Shown: piece after piece, positions 41,741-53,153 of the stretch
Layout of the letters: every line of letters starts with the position of its first letter
Position numbering within the stretch: the stretch's first letter is position 1
NCBI GenBank assembly: GCA_010094025.1
Contig: ML991790.1
Coordinates: forward strand, 62,001-126,000
DNA from: Viridothelium virens
Taxonomy: Eukaryota > Ascomycota > Dothideomycetes > Trypetheliales > Trypetheliaceae
Length of the DNA: 64,000 bases
Reading direction: 5' to 3'
The notes under the pieces: model-generated
Database searches by the model: none
Told to the model about the DNA's origin: nothing
Seen by the model: only the letters and a program-made list of their open reading frames with translations
Program-made: the position numbers and the translations under genes

Positions 41741-44170
41741 ATGGACTTGCGCTCAGCGGAGAGAAGGCTTGAATACATTCTTGAGCAGAATTCGAGAATC
41801 CCCGAAAGATTCCGTACACAGGTGCAGAACATTCAGGATCGACGCTTAGCCCGAAGACTCGCAAGCGAGGAGAACCCTGACTTCGACGTTGGTGCTGAGG
41901 TGGCAGACGACATAGCTTTGGCGAACCTATGTCGCCAAGTAGGAATCGATGTCAACATGGACAAGCTATCTGCAGAGGCGACAGAGCACAATCGTTCAAA
42001 GACAAAGGGCGTCGAGTGTATCGTCTGTGTATCCAAAATCTCGGTCTCAGATGCGGTGCTACTGCCATGCTCGCACGTTTACTGCCGGCTCTGCATCTCT
42101 CACCACTTCGCCCTCGCCTGCAAGAACGAATCCTCATTTCCACCACGCTGCTGTAACCGCGAAGTTCCCCTCCTCCGCGTCCAGCATTTTCTGCCAGCGG
42201 ATGTCGTCCGAAAGTTTAAAGAAAAGGCTGTCGAATATAGGACTCCCGGAGCTATCCGAACCTATTGCGCAAATCTCCGATGCTCGACCTTCATCGATCC
42301 TGTACTGTACTCCAGACTTGGAGATAACTTGGCAAAGTGCCCCAAATGCTCCACTCTCACTTGCACCCGTTGCAAATCTGAAAAACATGATGGCGAATGT
42401 CGCAAGGATTCTGAGTTCCAAGACGTTCTGAATCTTGCCGAGAAGAAGAAGTGGCGGCGCTGCAATAACTGCGGGCGGTTAGTCGAGTTAGCACAAGGAT
42501 GTAACCACATCGTCTGTCATTGCGGCGCTCAATTTTGTTACGAGTGTGGCGCAAAATGGCATACTTGCCAATGCGCCGGGTTTCAAGCCGGAAATTGGGT
42601 AGCACAAGTCCGCGCTGGGAATATCAACACCGGGAACCCATGGCCGTTTGTACCGCCACGGTATACTAACCAGCTGCAGGGTTTAGAGCCAGAGCAGAGA
42701 GAGCAACTAGAGCGACTTAGGGGGAGGCTCCAACCTGAACTGCAAAATCATGATTCAAGCGCGCATCCGCGTAGTGGGCTACCTCCCGTTGGAAATACCA
42801 TAAACTGGAGAGAGGGCTCTGCTGCCGACCGACATGGCGCAATCCCACCCGCAGAGCAAGTAGAATATGCACAAGGATATGAATTTCTTAATGACGATTA
42901 CAGAGCACTCCTGGCTGATCTTGTTAATCTATCGGCCCAGCTTCGAACGCCGGTTCCATCGAATGAGATCCCACCACCGCCTCCAGAGTTCACAAGAAAT
43001 AGACACGAGAATGAATTTCAAACTCGTGACTCCGGCCGACCTACTCGCAATCCACAACCATTTACATCCAGCAATTTGGAAGATCTTAAGCGGAGCAGAC
43101 AGGCCTTTGGATCCTTACGAGAAGATACGTCCAGGCGTTTTCTGCACGAAACTCCATCGCCGCCACCACTACCACCTCCCCATCCAGGCCTTAGAAGAGT
43201 TCGACGGGAAGATGAATCTCACCAGGATGTCTTCCCCCGACTTCAACAATTCGACGAAAGACGAGGTTGGGGAACACGAGCGGCTGGGGAGCCCGCGGGA
43301 TTTCATCAACCATGGCATCCGAACCCGGGAGAGCCATCTCGCAATGCATCTCCAGGCATGGCGGATACAGCGGGACCACCAGATATCTTCCAAAGATTTC
43401 CTATGCCGCCAGCCCAAGGCCTACCGTCGACGGAGATTGGCGCCGCGCCCAATAATCAACCGTACTTTCCCGGATTCTTTAGTCCTACACGCGAGAACGA
43501 AAGCGGATATGTGAGTGGCCGAAGCAACCAGCAAAATGTAGGCCAAGGCCATATCCATCCGTGGCAAATGCAGTGGGGACCCCTAGGCTCGCAAACCGTC
43601 TATCACCACGGGCTAAGGGACAACGCTGCCCAGCCAGCTGCCGAACACAATCTACCACCACCACAGCCGCGAGACCTGCCTTTCGCACCCCAGCATGACG
43701 CCAGGTGGCCTCAGAACAATCCGCTCTCCCTGCAGACGCGGCTGACGCCCCAACAACAGCAAAGGTTGGCACGGTCGGAACGGTTGAGACGGTTGCCTCC
43801 AGCGGCGTACGATGCAATCAGCCCACTGTTCAGACCAGCCAGAGTGACCAGCGAGGCCTCACCTGCGCTATTGCCGTTGAGTTCTGCAGCTGTGAACAGC
43901 ATGTCTGCGAGCTCTACGCAGAACAGAGCCCAGCGCACAATGCCTCCGTCAGCGTGGTTGGGTTACCCGGAAATCCGCAGTGAAGAGCAGGCGCGCCAAG
44001 AAGAGGTGTCCACTGAGGGAGAAGAAATAGGAGAAGAGGGAGAAGAGGAAGAAGAAGACGAAGAAGGAAATGACGATGATGATGATGTTGAAGAAGAAGA
44101 AGATGATGATGATGATGTCGAAATGACCGGGGCAAATGAGGGTGAGCTCAGGTGGCTGCAAGACGAGTGA
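41741..44170 (+). CDS. RBR-type E3 ubiquitin ligase (RING1-IBR-RING2)
   Basis: Single exon, 809 aa. RING1 covers about 93-138 (CIVC...C-SH-VYC-RLC). IBR covers about 176-220 with CPKC...CTRC and a final ECR. RING2 covers about 241-269 (CNNC...GCNHIVCHCGAQFCYECG), with the catalytic cysteine expected at Cys254 by comparison with the parkin/HHARI GC(N/M)H motif. RBR enzymes take ubiquitin from an E2 onto that cysteine, then onto the substrate. The next 500 residues are Pro/Arg/Gln-rich and disordered (PPPPPEF, PPPLPPPHPG). The C-terminus is a long Glu/Asp run encoded by GAA/GAT repeats (43990-44130), which may vary in length. It follows the SUMO-like array on the same strand; a functional link is a hypothesis. 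Confidence 0.9.
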   Translation: MDLRSAERRLEYILEQNSRIPERFRTQVQNIQDRRLARRLASEENPDFDVGAEVADDIALANLCRQVGIDVNMDKLSAEATEHNRSKTKGVECIVCVSKISVSDAVLLPCSHVYCRLCISHHFALACKNESSFPPRCCNREVPLLRVQHFLPADVVRKFKEKAVEYRTPGAIRTYCANLRCSTFIDPVLYSRLGDNLAKCPKCSTLTCTRCKSEKHDGECRKDSEFQDVLNLAEKKKWRRCNNCGRLVELAQGCNHIVCHCGAQFCYECGAKWHTCQCAGFQAGNWVAQVRAGNINTGNPWPFVPPRYTNQLQGLEPEQREQLERLRGRLQPELQNHDSSAHPRSGLPPVGNTINWREGSAADRHGAIPPAEQVEYAQGYEFLNDDYRALLADLVNLSAQLRTPVPSNEIPPPPPEFTRNRHENEFQTRDSGRPTRNPQPFTSSNLEDLKRSRQAFGSLREDTSRRFLHETPSPPPLPPPHPGLRRVRREDESHQDVFPRLQQFDERRGWGTRAAGEPAGFHQPWHPNPGEPSRNASPGMADTAGPPDIFQRFPMPPAQGLPSTEIGAAPNNQPYFPGFFSPTRENESGYVSGRSNQQNVGQGHIHPWQMQWGPLGSQTVYHHGLRDNAAQPAAEHNLPPPQPRDLPFAPQHDARWPQNNPLSLQTRLTPQQQQRLARSERLRRLPPAAYDAISPLFRPARVTSEASPALLPLSSAAVNSMSASSTQNRAQRTMPPSAWLGYPEIRSEEQARQEEVSTEGEEIGEEGEEEEEDEEGNDDDDDVEEEEDDDDDVEMTGANEGELRWLQDE

Positions 44171-44843
44171 ACCCAGGTTACTGACCGAAGGAGGCGAAGG
44201 CGATAAGGATGACGACGACGACGCAATCATCGTGCGGCGTTGCCATGAAAAAGTTGGCCCTCTTGAACGTGGATTCGGGTAGGATACTGATGGCAGGGTT
44301 GAGAGGAAGGACGAGGGCAACCCAGAATGATATCTCTTTTCCAGTTCGGCAGTTGCGCACTGCCATCGACTCACTTGTTCCTCCCTAAGATATTGCGGCG
44401 ATTGAAGAGGGAGAGGGGGCAAATTTGATGAATATTGATTTCTTCGGTTTTCTTCTCAGTCCTTGAAGCTCGGAAATGAGGTGATGGAGAGACCGTGTGC
44501 CTTGAAGCATAGACAGCCAAGGTCCACGAGGGTGTCGGGTCCCTTAGCGGCGATTTGAGATTGCGATGAGCCGATTGTATGGCTAGAGGTCAAGAATGAG
44601 GCCTCTCGACAGTCGTGACTTGCATCTTAGGAGGGAAGACCAGGAATGAAGCAGAAGCACAACAGCAGACTCGTGAAGCTGATGCTGTAATAGAATTCTG
44701 TAGACCACACATCTTCACATTAGGCAACGTAATTGGGCGGAAGCCCCTAATATCGACAGCCCTTCATTTAAAAAGCCTATCTGAAACACAAACCTAACGT
44801 ACAGACTCTCTTCTTCCCCCCCAATCTCCTCCACCTTCCCCCC
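44171..44843. other. 3' flanks between convergent RBR and Akr1 genes
   Basis: No supportable gene; contains GAC-type microsatellite at 44210-44225. Confidence 0.45.
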
Positions 44844-47294
44844 TCAAACTTCCTCACTCCCCACAACCTCATACCCACCCCTTCTCCTCCCGGCCCGCAT
44901 AACCGGCACCTCAAACAACCTCGCATAATTCACGCGCTCGCCCCCCAACCTCGCCATCCCGCTCTCCTTCCTGCCCACCACCGGGCCCGCATCAACCCAG
45001 AAGTCGACACAATTAGTCCAGACACCGCGACTGAACGGATTCTGGCGGCGGTGGGAGTGCTGCGCAGCGGCGGCGGCGCGAGCCTGCGAGCCGTGGTAGC
45101 CGTTGAAGGCGACGGCGAAGAAGGTGTCGAGGCCCAGCAGGCGCGACCACGACGCGAAGCACGACTCCTTGTGCTGCTTGCGCGCGGGGCCGGTAGCCGC
45201 CTGTGCCGCGCCAGTGTCTGAGCCCGCGGCGCCGGGCTGGGTGGCGAGGACCGGGTTGGGGCCGGCGCCGGAGGAGGTGAGGCCCGCGTCGTCGGGGTCG
45301 GTGGTCCCGGTCGTGAGGGCGGTGGTGAGGGGTGCGGGAGGGGAGAAGGGGGAGAAAGAGGAGGAGGAGCGGGATTTCATGGACTCGAAGGTGGTTTCGG
45401 CGCGGGCGATCTGTAGGAATTGGACGAAGAGGAGCATGGTGACCCAGATGAGTTGGAGGGAGGTCCAGGTGATGAGGAGGATGGCGAAGGGGTCTTTGAG
45501 GAAGTGGGCGCAGAGCGTGGGCTCGAGGATGTTGCATTCGGTCGGGGAGGACGGGGTGGGGAGGCTGAAGATATAGATGAAGGTGAGGCGGATGAGGATG
45601 AGGATGCCGATGACCATGAAGACGGTGTAGAGGAGGAAGTGGCGGTGGTTGTTGACGCCGATGCAGTTGTCCACCCAGGGGCAATGGCTGGAAGATATCA
45701 GTATATTTTCGCTGGAAGAGCATTGTGGGTAACTTACTGGTCATGCCTAGCAACGCATCTTTTACATCGTTTGCAGTGTTTACTCCGCAGTGGTTTTCTT
45801 CCCATGCAATCTGTGCAAAAGTGCTGCTCATCAAAATTCCATGCTTCTAGAAGTTCTTCAATGATGCCTCTTTGCTGGTTGCGGCTGCTTGGCTTCGGTA
45901 CGTATCCTGGATCTTCAGACATGCTCTGGAAGTAAAAGTATGCAGTCATTACGTAACAGAAAATAAAGAGAATGTTCATAAAGACGGTTTGCCATGACCA
46001 TATCGCTTAGTGTCGTGTTAGCTTTTAAACTGAGAGAATATAATGACCGGAACTTACTCGGAAGAATGTGAGTAATATACCAGACTCCTACCCAGAAAAG
46101 TGTTCCCGCAAAAATGCCAGCTAGAAAGGGCTACAAGATTGTTACTAAGCTGCATATCCAAGACCAGAGTGTACTCACAGTTCTATGTATGTGCTTCATG
46201 TCCGGAGGTGCGTATATTAACAACTTGGAAGCAGCCCACTGTAAACCGTACGCCATTGTTGCTGCAATAGGGACTGCAGCATACACCACCATATAACTCA
46301 ATATGTAGAGCACGCATAATATCATTACAAAGGGCCATAGAAAGAAGAATCGTTTGATAAACTTTGTCCGATCCGTGGTGATAAACGAAAAAGGGAAGTC
46401 CCTAGGCGTAGCGTCGGAATTGTAGCCAGCTTCGGAGAGTGCTTGGCGCCACTGTCTTGTACTGTTCATTTCGCCCGCAGTGGTTGACGGAGTCTTGCCA
46501 TCATTGTTAGCAGCAAACCGGTCCGCGCCGTACTCGATCAATTTCAGTATGCATGCTGCAGAACCCTTCACAAGAGCCCAATGCAGCGCTGTGAAACCTT
46601 GCTCATCCTTGGCATGCACATTAGCACCCCATCGCAAGAACAAGTCTACGCAAGCTGGATATCCTTTATAGGCCGCCCACATGAGACTCGTGTGGCCTTG
46701 GCTATCCGGAATATCGATGGGCAGATCTTGCTGCAGTAAGAGAACGAGTTGGAAGACGTTACCATCGAGCGTTGCAGAATGGAGGAGATTGAAGCCTTGG
46801 TCATCTGTGATCAATGGGTCCGCACCGTTCTGAAGTAGCAAGTTGACGACGTAGTAGTGGCACCGTTTTGCAGCCCAAAGCACGGGTGTAGCAACAGCCT
46901 CCCCTCCTTTTGCGTTGACGGGTGCACCGCACTGGATCAAAAAATGGCAGAGTGCGTAGTGACCGTTGATAGCAGCCCACTGTATACTGTCATATCAGCA
47001 CTCTGCTCGCTACTGCTCCGCGTCTTTTCGTTGTGAATAGCGTACATGCAAAGGCGTGATTTCCTCTTCGTCTTTGTACGTTGCGTCATACTCGCCCTTG
47101 TCAAATAGCTTCTGTATTGCTCCAATCTCCCCTAACCTTGCGAGCTGCATTATGTCTGTTTCAATCGGCAACGTTGGTTTTCCATTTTTTGAAACATTTT
47201 CCATCTCCAGCTGCTGCCCTGGAGTGGCGCCTCCGTTCATGCCGTCTTCTGGTTTTCGCTCGCCAGCAGGCGCAGATGGGGCGCGCGAGCCCAT
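44844..47294 (-). CDS. akr1: Ankyrin-repeat DHHC palmitoyltransferase, Akr1/HIP14 family
   Basis: Five exons on minus: 47294-47046, 46979-46179, 46130-46058, 46005-45738 and 45687-44844, giving 744 aa, close to yeast Akr1. Ankyrin repeats fill about residues 50-255 ([26 protein letters not shown], then [11 protein letters not shown] and [11 protein letters not shown]). Four or more membrane segments follow. The catalytic Cys-rich domain reads [18 protein letters not shown] and, across an intron, [17 protein letters not shown]. The DHHC motif is complete (yeast Akr1 has DHYC). It S-acylates proteins at the Golgi or endosome, including casein kinases in yeast. The cytosolic end carries an Ala/Gly/Ser-rich insert (about 45200-45350, GC-rich). 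Every splice restores a conserved block, so the model is well supported. Confidence 0.92.
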
Positions 47295-48331
47295 TTCAGG
47301 TTGATTGAAGTATCGGTCTAGAGGGGAAAGGTCATGATATTGTAAAAATCATCTCTTGAAGGATTGGCAAGTCTTGTTGCAAACGTTTGGATGTTCAGAC
47401 TTCGGAGGTCTGTGGTTTTGCGGAGAAAAATGGGTGCGCAGTCAGTCCTTCGGTCGCCAATATGAACCTGCTAAGCCACTGCTCAGTGTTTCGGAGGTGC
47501 GCTGTACTACTCAGGGCAACACGGATGGTCGTAATATGTTCGATCGAGTGGACCAGAGGATTGGGGCTCAGCAGCTGGACGAGCAACGGCTCAAGCACCT
47601 TTGACCGGCTTTCCGCAGGTAGGGCTGAGCCCCTTGAGCAGCTAGCCATCTTGGGCAAAAAGTCGAACCACCACCCACTAAGGTATCTTCTCGAATTAAG
47701 TACTTAATCTAATAGTGATATAACTTCTCTGCAAAGGTCACTTTCAAAAGACCCCTCCAGAGGCAGTCCTGCAGGGGATCCGAAGCTCAACTCCAACCAA
47801 CCCGATCTAATCCAGAATACGCCATTGAACTAATTTCTATACTGAAATGCCAGGGGCGGATCTTTTGCTTTCTCCTTACTCCTTACTTCTCGCGAAGAAT
47901 GACCATGATAGCTCTACTAGCGTTCACGCTCAAAGCTGAGGACTCCGTGCCGTGGAAATCCGCTCCTCTAAATTGACGATGGCGACTCTGCGCAATTGCC
48001 CGCCCTTGTACCCAGCATGTGCAAAGACATGCACGCTATCTAGGTCAACGTTCTTTGCAAATTACTGGCCGTGCCGATGAAGTCTGTCACGGAAGGCAAG
48101 AGCGGAGAACGTTGGCTTCACTCGCTCTGGACAGTCTTCCAAGCTTATGGATATGCGAGATCTTTTCCTTAAGAGAAACAAGAAAAAAAACACCCCCCAG
48201 CCACCGATAATGTTGTCGAGCCTTGCTCAGTTATAAACGATGACTGATGTCAAACCCAAAAGCTATCAGCACTGACGCACGTTTGCATCCGGATTCGTGT
48301 GTTCGATCTGTCCAATACAGAATGTGCTATG
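47295..48331. other. Intergenic upstream of akr1
   Basis: About 1 kb without a supportable gene; frames of 80-106 codons at 47356-47707 overlap each other on both strands and look random. It contains the akr1 promoter. Confidence 0.45.
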
Positions 48332-49550
48332 CTAGACAGCAGCAAGCGGCTGTAAGGCCCTCCCACCCCTACTCTTCATGATGTCCCTCCCCTCACGCAA
48401 AGCCATGGCCTTCCTCCTCTCCCACACTATTGCGGAGAGGCCCTTCAACTCTTCCGCTCGCTTCGCCTTGTCTTCTCCATCCTCGCTAACAAGCGGAATA
48501 CGTCCACCCACTATCCTACTCATCCTCGTATCCATCTGGGGCCGCACCAGCAGTGCGACTGAATGCCGAGGCACCAGCGCCTGAGTACCAGGTACGAAGT
48601 TGACGCGATGCATATTGGAACGCAAGACGCCGCCAGTCCATTGGACCATCGCGTCTGCGATGTTTACGATTAGACAGCCGGGTTCAGGTTTCACATACTC
48701 CCAGCCCCTCTCATCTGAGGGATCAGCATCAGGACGCAGAACTTGAAGACCGCCAGTGACGTTCGCTAGCAGTGTGATGGAACCGTAATCTGTATGCGCT
48801 ACTAAGCCTGTACGCTTCTCCTCGGGAGTGAGAGAAGGTGCGGAGCGAATCAGTCGAATAATTGTTCCACTACTTTGATCAGGTTGCATGCGTTCCCGAA
48901 AAATATTTTCGGGTAGCCCGAGCTGGGTGGAAAAGGCGCGGAGAACTAAGGTGATAGCGTATTGGCCTCTATTGACGAAGCCCTCCAGATGATGCCTTCG
49001 AGACTCAATCGGTGGCGGATTAGGAAATGGATGTGTATGAAATGGATCGTCATCCTTGATACAGAATCTTGAAGGATTATGCAATATGTCATCTTGAGTA
49101 ACGACGTAGAATTCGCACCGGTCTGGCTTGCCATTTTTAGTCTTCATGATACCCTTCGCTTTATATCTAGAGCGTCAGTTAGTAGCGATGCCGCGCCACG
49201 CAGGGAAAAGTGGGACGCAGCTGCTGGATGTTTAAGCATATTGGTCCACTTACCCAGAAAAGCATTTGGGCGTATGTTGAGTGAAGTGCATTTTCTCTTC
49301 TAGGCCCGATATCCATAGTCTCACCAGTTGCCTCGAGAGCGGCATCAACATCTTTGATCAGTTCCTCGCCGACAGAATTACCACGCAGGTCAAGCAAGAA
49401 GAAGCCTAGAGAGGTGCATGCATCAAAGACAGCTTTCGCTTCCTGGGCATCCTTATTGGCCAGCTTTTCGAGGGAAATTCTGGCAATCTGGGCGACGGGA
49501 ACGTCATCTGGGAAAGGTGGAGCAGAGGTGAAAAACAAGGGTGACGCCAT
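48332..49550 (-). pseudogene. 2OG-Fe(II) dioxygenase with apparent 1-nt frameshift
   Basis: Isopenicillin-N-synthase-like oxygenase using Fe(II) and 2-oxoglutarate. Exon 1 is 49550-49254, the intron 49253-49167 (GTAAGT...CTAG), and exon 2 49166-48332. Exon 2 contains HTDYGSITLL (His and Asp ligands), RSNMHRVNF (distal His) and PRHSVALL (2OG-binding Arg/Ser). Exon 1 starts with a DIOX_N-type domain (FDACTSLGFFLLDLRG). Near 49305 the frame changes: up to GETMDIG one frame fits, after it the +1 frame gives LEEKMHFTQHTPKCFSGYKAKG, continuing across the intron. One extra base (GGGCC) explains it, and the count of residues between the blocks then equals the family's. Without correction, translation would read out of frame into the intron. 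It is either a recent pseudogene or a sequence error; catalytic residues are intact. Substrate is unknown. Confidence 0.72.
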
Positions 49551-50547
49551 TACGAAAGTGACAATACTCGGAGGGAGAAGTTCGACAATCTAAACCATCA
49601 AAATTCGCCTTGTCAATAGCCTCGTATGTTTCATATAGGTCTTGGAGTAGTTCTGAATCAGGATGAGAAACAATCGCAAAAGGAGCGAGCAGTTCAAATA
49701 CTCTATCATTCTTCTATGGAATGAGACGAGCCGCCTTGCATACAGCCAAAGTTTGGCGTGTGCAAGTGGTCAGCACCATGTGAGACTTTTGTACTTCTGT
49801 AAGGTCGCATGATATTATTTTAATCTTGATCGGCGTCGCTCGATCTGGTCTAATGTGGAGAGCAGCACACTTTCGGAACGTGGGGCTTGCACTAGCTGCC
49901 GAGACAAAGCACGTATGTATCGTAACTCTGGTGAGAGAACCTGGAAGTGTGTTTCGATGAGACAGTGCTCCATTGAAGTTGCTACTACCTGAGGTGGACT
50001 TGTTAAACCCCTTTGGGAAGCGATTCGGACCTAAGGAATAATGCGAAATGTTTCTTTAATTTCAAATAAGGTATAGCGTTTTCAGATCAAGTCCGCGTGG
50101 AGCAGGGAGGAGAAAACATATCAGGGGTGTGTACGGAGTACAGATTGAAATGCTCGAAATGTTGTACTCTTGTGGTCTCTACTGGAGTGACTTTGGTGCC
50201 CCTCTTCGATTCCTTTTCATCTTCTCGTATGTAGCCTCTCCCGCGACTTACCTCTGTTACTCAAAAATTATCGAAGGTGCGCTAATACAATCGCCGTTCA
50301 GTGCTCCTCCGACGGTCCCGCAAACGCTTCTCTAGAGAATCTTCCTACCTACCTCGGATCGAACATCGCTCTCGATATGACCACTGGAGACCTATCGTCC
50401 TCGCTGCAGGGCTTGAACACATGGAATGGAAGCTTGAAGAGCTAGATCAACCACTTTGAGAACACCTGCGATGCAATACCAGCAAGGGTGTGAGGATTTC
50501 AGCATAACATTGAAGCTCGATCATGTAGAGGGCGAGATTTGTTGCAG
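49551..50547. other. Intergenic; may contain the 5' exon of the deaminase gene
   Basis: The + frame around 50310-50455 reads RIEHRSRYDHWRPIVL and EHMEWKLEELDQPL before a TGA, similar in tone to N-termini of OTT_1508-type proteins, but I find no start and no clean splice. Otherwise nothing. Confidence 0.3.
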
Positions 50548-52745
50548 GATAGCGGCAAGAACGCCGTCGGCTATGATGAGGATAAGGAGGATTTTTGGGT
50601 TGACGAGACATACACAAGTCTGATAGGCTCATGGGAGAAGGTCTACTCCATGAAGTCAGCGAGGAGGCCCCTATTGGACAGGACGCATACTCCTGGGGTA
50701 GAATCAATTAGATATCTGCATATATCGTCAAAAAGAGAGGTGAGCATGCATTGATCGATATCAAAGCCCCTGCGATTGGTTGGATTTGCAGGCAATTTCT
50801 GCAGTCGCTCGGTTTGGTCGGCCTGCATATCTCCTGCGTGCCGCTCGTCTCACCGAACAGAATCTTTGGTCGATGACTGATTTATTTTTCGTTGTTCATG
50901 CTTTCATTTCTTCTTTGTACATTGGCTTTGCTAACATGCTATCTCCCATAACAGGTCCTCCGGATAGGTCAATATGGAAACGTGTCAGTCGAGCATCCTT
51001 CGAAGCATCTATCGAACAACTGCATCTAGTAAAGCCTGTACCTAAAACGCGGGAATATCCGACAAATGATCCCTCTGTACCTCAGAACGGATATCTCTTA
51101 CCATTTGACGTTGAGAGGCAACTAGCGGATGACTTCGCGTATTTGGCGGCGTATAACATGGGCGTTGGATTCGTTTCAGCTGCTACAGTTTGCTTGAATT
51201 CTGAACCCCCCAGCCTTACGGTCTGTATTGCTGCTAATGAAGGCCTTGCGCTTGACGTTAAAACTGCCTTGGAGGAAATTCTTAGTAAACTGGAAAAGTG
51301 CGCCAAGAAAGGTAAGCGATAGCTTACTCTAGCGAAGCCGATCGAATTCTAACATTATTATAGAGCTCCGACGAAAGGAATGCGCAGCAACGATATTCGA
51401 TTCGATCGTCGAACTTCATCTGGAAAAGATTCTGGTAAGGCTGGGAATCCGTCGCGCTGAGCACGAAAACGATCCTCCACGCGGAAATTTGATGCTTCGA
51501 GTTGAAAATTTACTCAAACATTTCGGCTCTGCTAAAAAATCGTCATCTATAGTACTCAATGAATTGCTCGGCCAGCTCAATAGTATGAAGTCACTCTTCG
51601 ATAGAGTTAATATTGAGGTACCTTATGAAAGCCTCGATACGATCCAAGCCGTGATTATGGAGGCCTTCGCGATTACGTCAAAAGCTAAAGACAACTCTTT
51701 TGATTCAATGCTTCTTGAAGTGGGCATACCCGAGTCTGACCTGGATTGTCGAGCGATTCGAGATCTGAAGAAGTTGGCAAACTATTGGCGGATATGCGAT
51801 TTTCTTTCTGAGATGTGCCGTTCCTATCGCCCTTGCTTCTCTGTCATACATCTGAAAACACTGGATCATTTTCGTCCTCTTCGGTCAATTTTGTCATCGG
51901 CCAACTTATTCGTCCATGCGGAGGTACAGATTCTCTCCTACTATGAGTCAACTCATCCCAAACCTTGGCCCCGTGCAATCGGTGCATCAAAAGAAGCCTG
52001 TTTTTTGTGCGATGCATTCATCGAAGCCCATGGTTGCTTTCGCATTTCTAAAGCACATCGACATGTCTACCCACTTTGGACAATCCCTGATCTAATTGAT
52101 TACAACTCCGGGGCAGTCCGACGACTCAGTGAAGCAATATTTCAGACAAAACTTAAGATTGATGAAGAGCTGAAGGTAGAAAAAGCATTAAAAGCCAGGC
52201 GCTGGCCACGGCAGTGGCGGCCTTGGCCACTTCAAAGTTCGGTCAATTTGCTTTATCCTCATTTACCCGTGGGGTCGGTGACTAGCCGCAGCTCGGTGTC
52301 GAAGCGTGCTCCATCCACGGCTAGCCCACGATCATCTCTCAGTGAGGCAAGCACATCAACCCTCAAAATAGTCGAAGAGGAGGAAAACCAACCCGACACG
52401 TCCAACCAAATGCCAGTGGCAGCCAAGACACCTCTAGAGATAACATTGGACAGGTTGACTCTCTACGTCCATTTTGAAGACTTTCATCCACCAGGGGAGG
52501 GCCTGGCGGAATTTGGTGAGCGTCATGGCCACAGTTGCGGACATTTCACTAGTGGTTCCATTTCTATAGACCATGCTGAAGATTTGGTTGAACCCGCTGG
52601 TGAGTCTGTAGATCTGTCGAATCTCCAGTACGGAAAAGATCACCTATTATCCGTGCCAGTGAATGAGCGAACTCAGACTCTCAGATTTGCTCTTATTAAT
52701 GGCAAAGAAGCCCCGGTATATGTGACGTGCAAATGGCATCGTTGA
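50548..52745 (+). CDS. OTT_1508-like deaminase-fold protein, 5' end unresolved
   Basis: Exons 50548-50739, 50792-51311 and 51364-52745 join in frame (introns GTGAGC...GCAG and GTAAGC...ATAG), at least 697 aa. The first exon shown begins after TTGCAG, so an upstream exon with the start is missing from this model. A helical N-terminal half includes FGRPAYLLRAARLTEQNL and an acidic, charged middle. The deaminase core has VHAEVQIL (zinc His, catalytic Glu) and, 30-odd residues on, KEACFLCDAFI (Cys-x2-Cys), then HRHVYPLWTIPD. This is the fungal OTT_1508 deaminase family, thought to act on nucleic acids or nucleotides in conflict or self-defence, with no tested fungal role. A disordered Ser-rich linker and a beta-rich C-terminal domain follow. 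It lies 0.4 kb before a STAND-type gene on the same strand. Confidence 0.75.
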
Positions 52746-53153
52746 CTACGGGTTCCAACAGCGACAGCTATCGAAATATCGCAGCACTAGCGTCGCTGTA
52801 GCCGGATTACTATGAAGCGGACACGCGTGAAGGTGTGCCGCACAAATGAAAATGCGCGATATGCTTGCCTCCTATATTTAACTTGGGTGCTTGAGTCTAG
52901 ACGCAAGGCAACCATAAGGCAGATGCGCCATGAAACGAAAGGGGTATGCAGCTGCAGCTGCAGCTGCTCATCGCTAAGATCGGGCTTGTCAACTTCAGCT
53001 TCTCATTTTTTCCCCCTTAAATGTCACAGTGTCAAGACTGTCGTTATCGGATTATTCCCTCGAATTCGTTTCCCTGCCAATTCACATCCTTGCGAATCCT
53101 TCTTACTCGGACACCTTGAAGAATTCCTGGCCCCTTACGCATTCTGGTACCTA
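52746..53153. other. Short spacer between deaminase and STAND-N genes
   Basis: The + frame is open from 52812 into the next gene, but family length puts the start at 53154. A 15-bp (GCA/CTG) run lies near 52950. It probably holds the promoter of the downstream gene. Confidence 0.45.

Noticed and set aside
42867-43514. 215-codon + frame inside the RBR gene
   Set aside because: Overlaps the Pro-rich part in another frame; created by codon bias, no motif.
45013-45834. 273-codon minus frame overlapping akr1
   Set aside because: Different frame from the DHHC exons; Pro/His/Leu/Arg-rich shadow, while the akr1 model keeps every conserved block.
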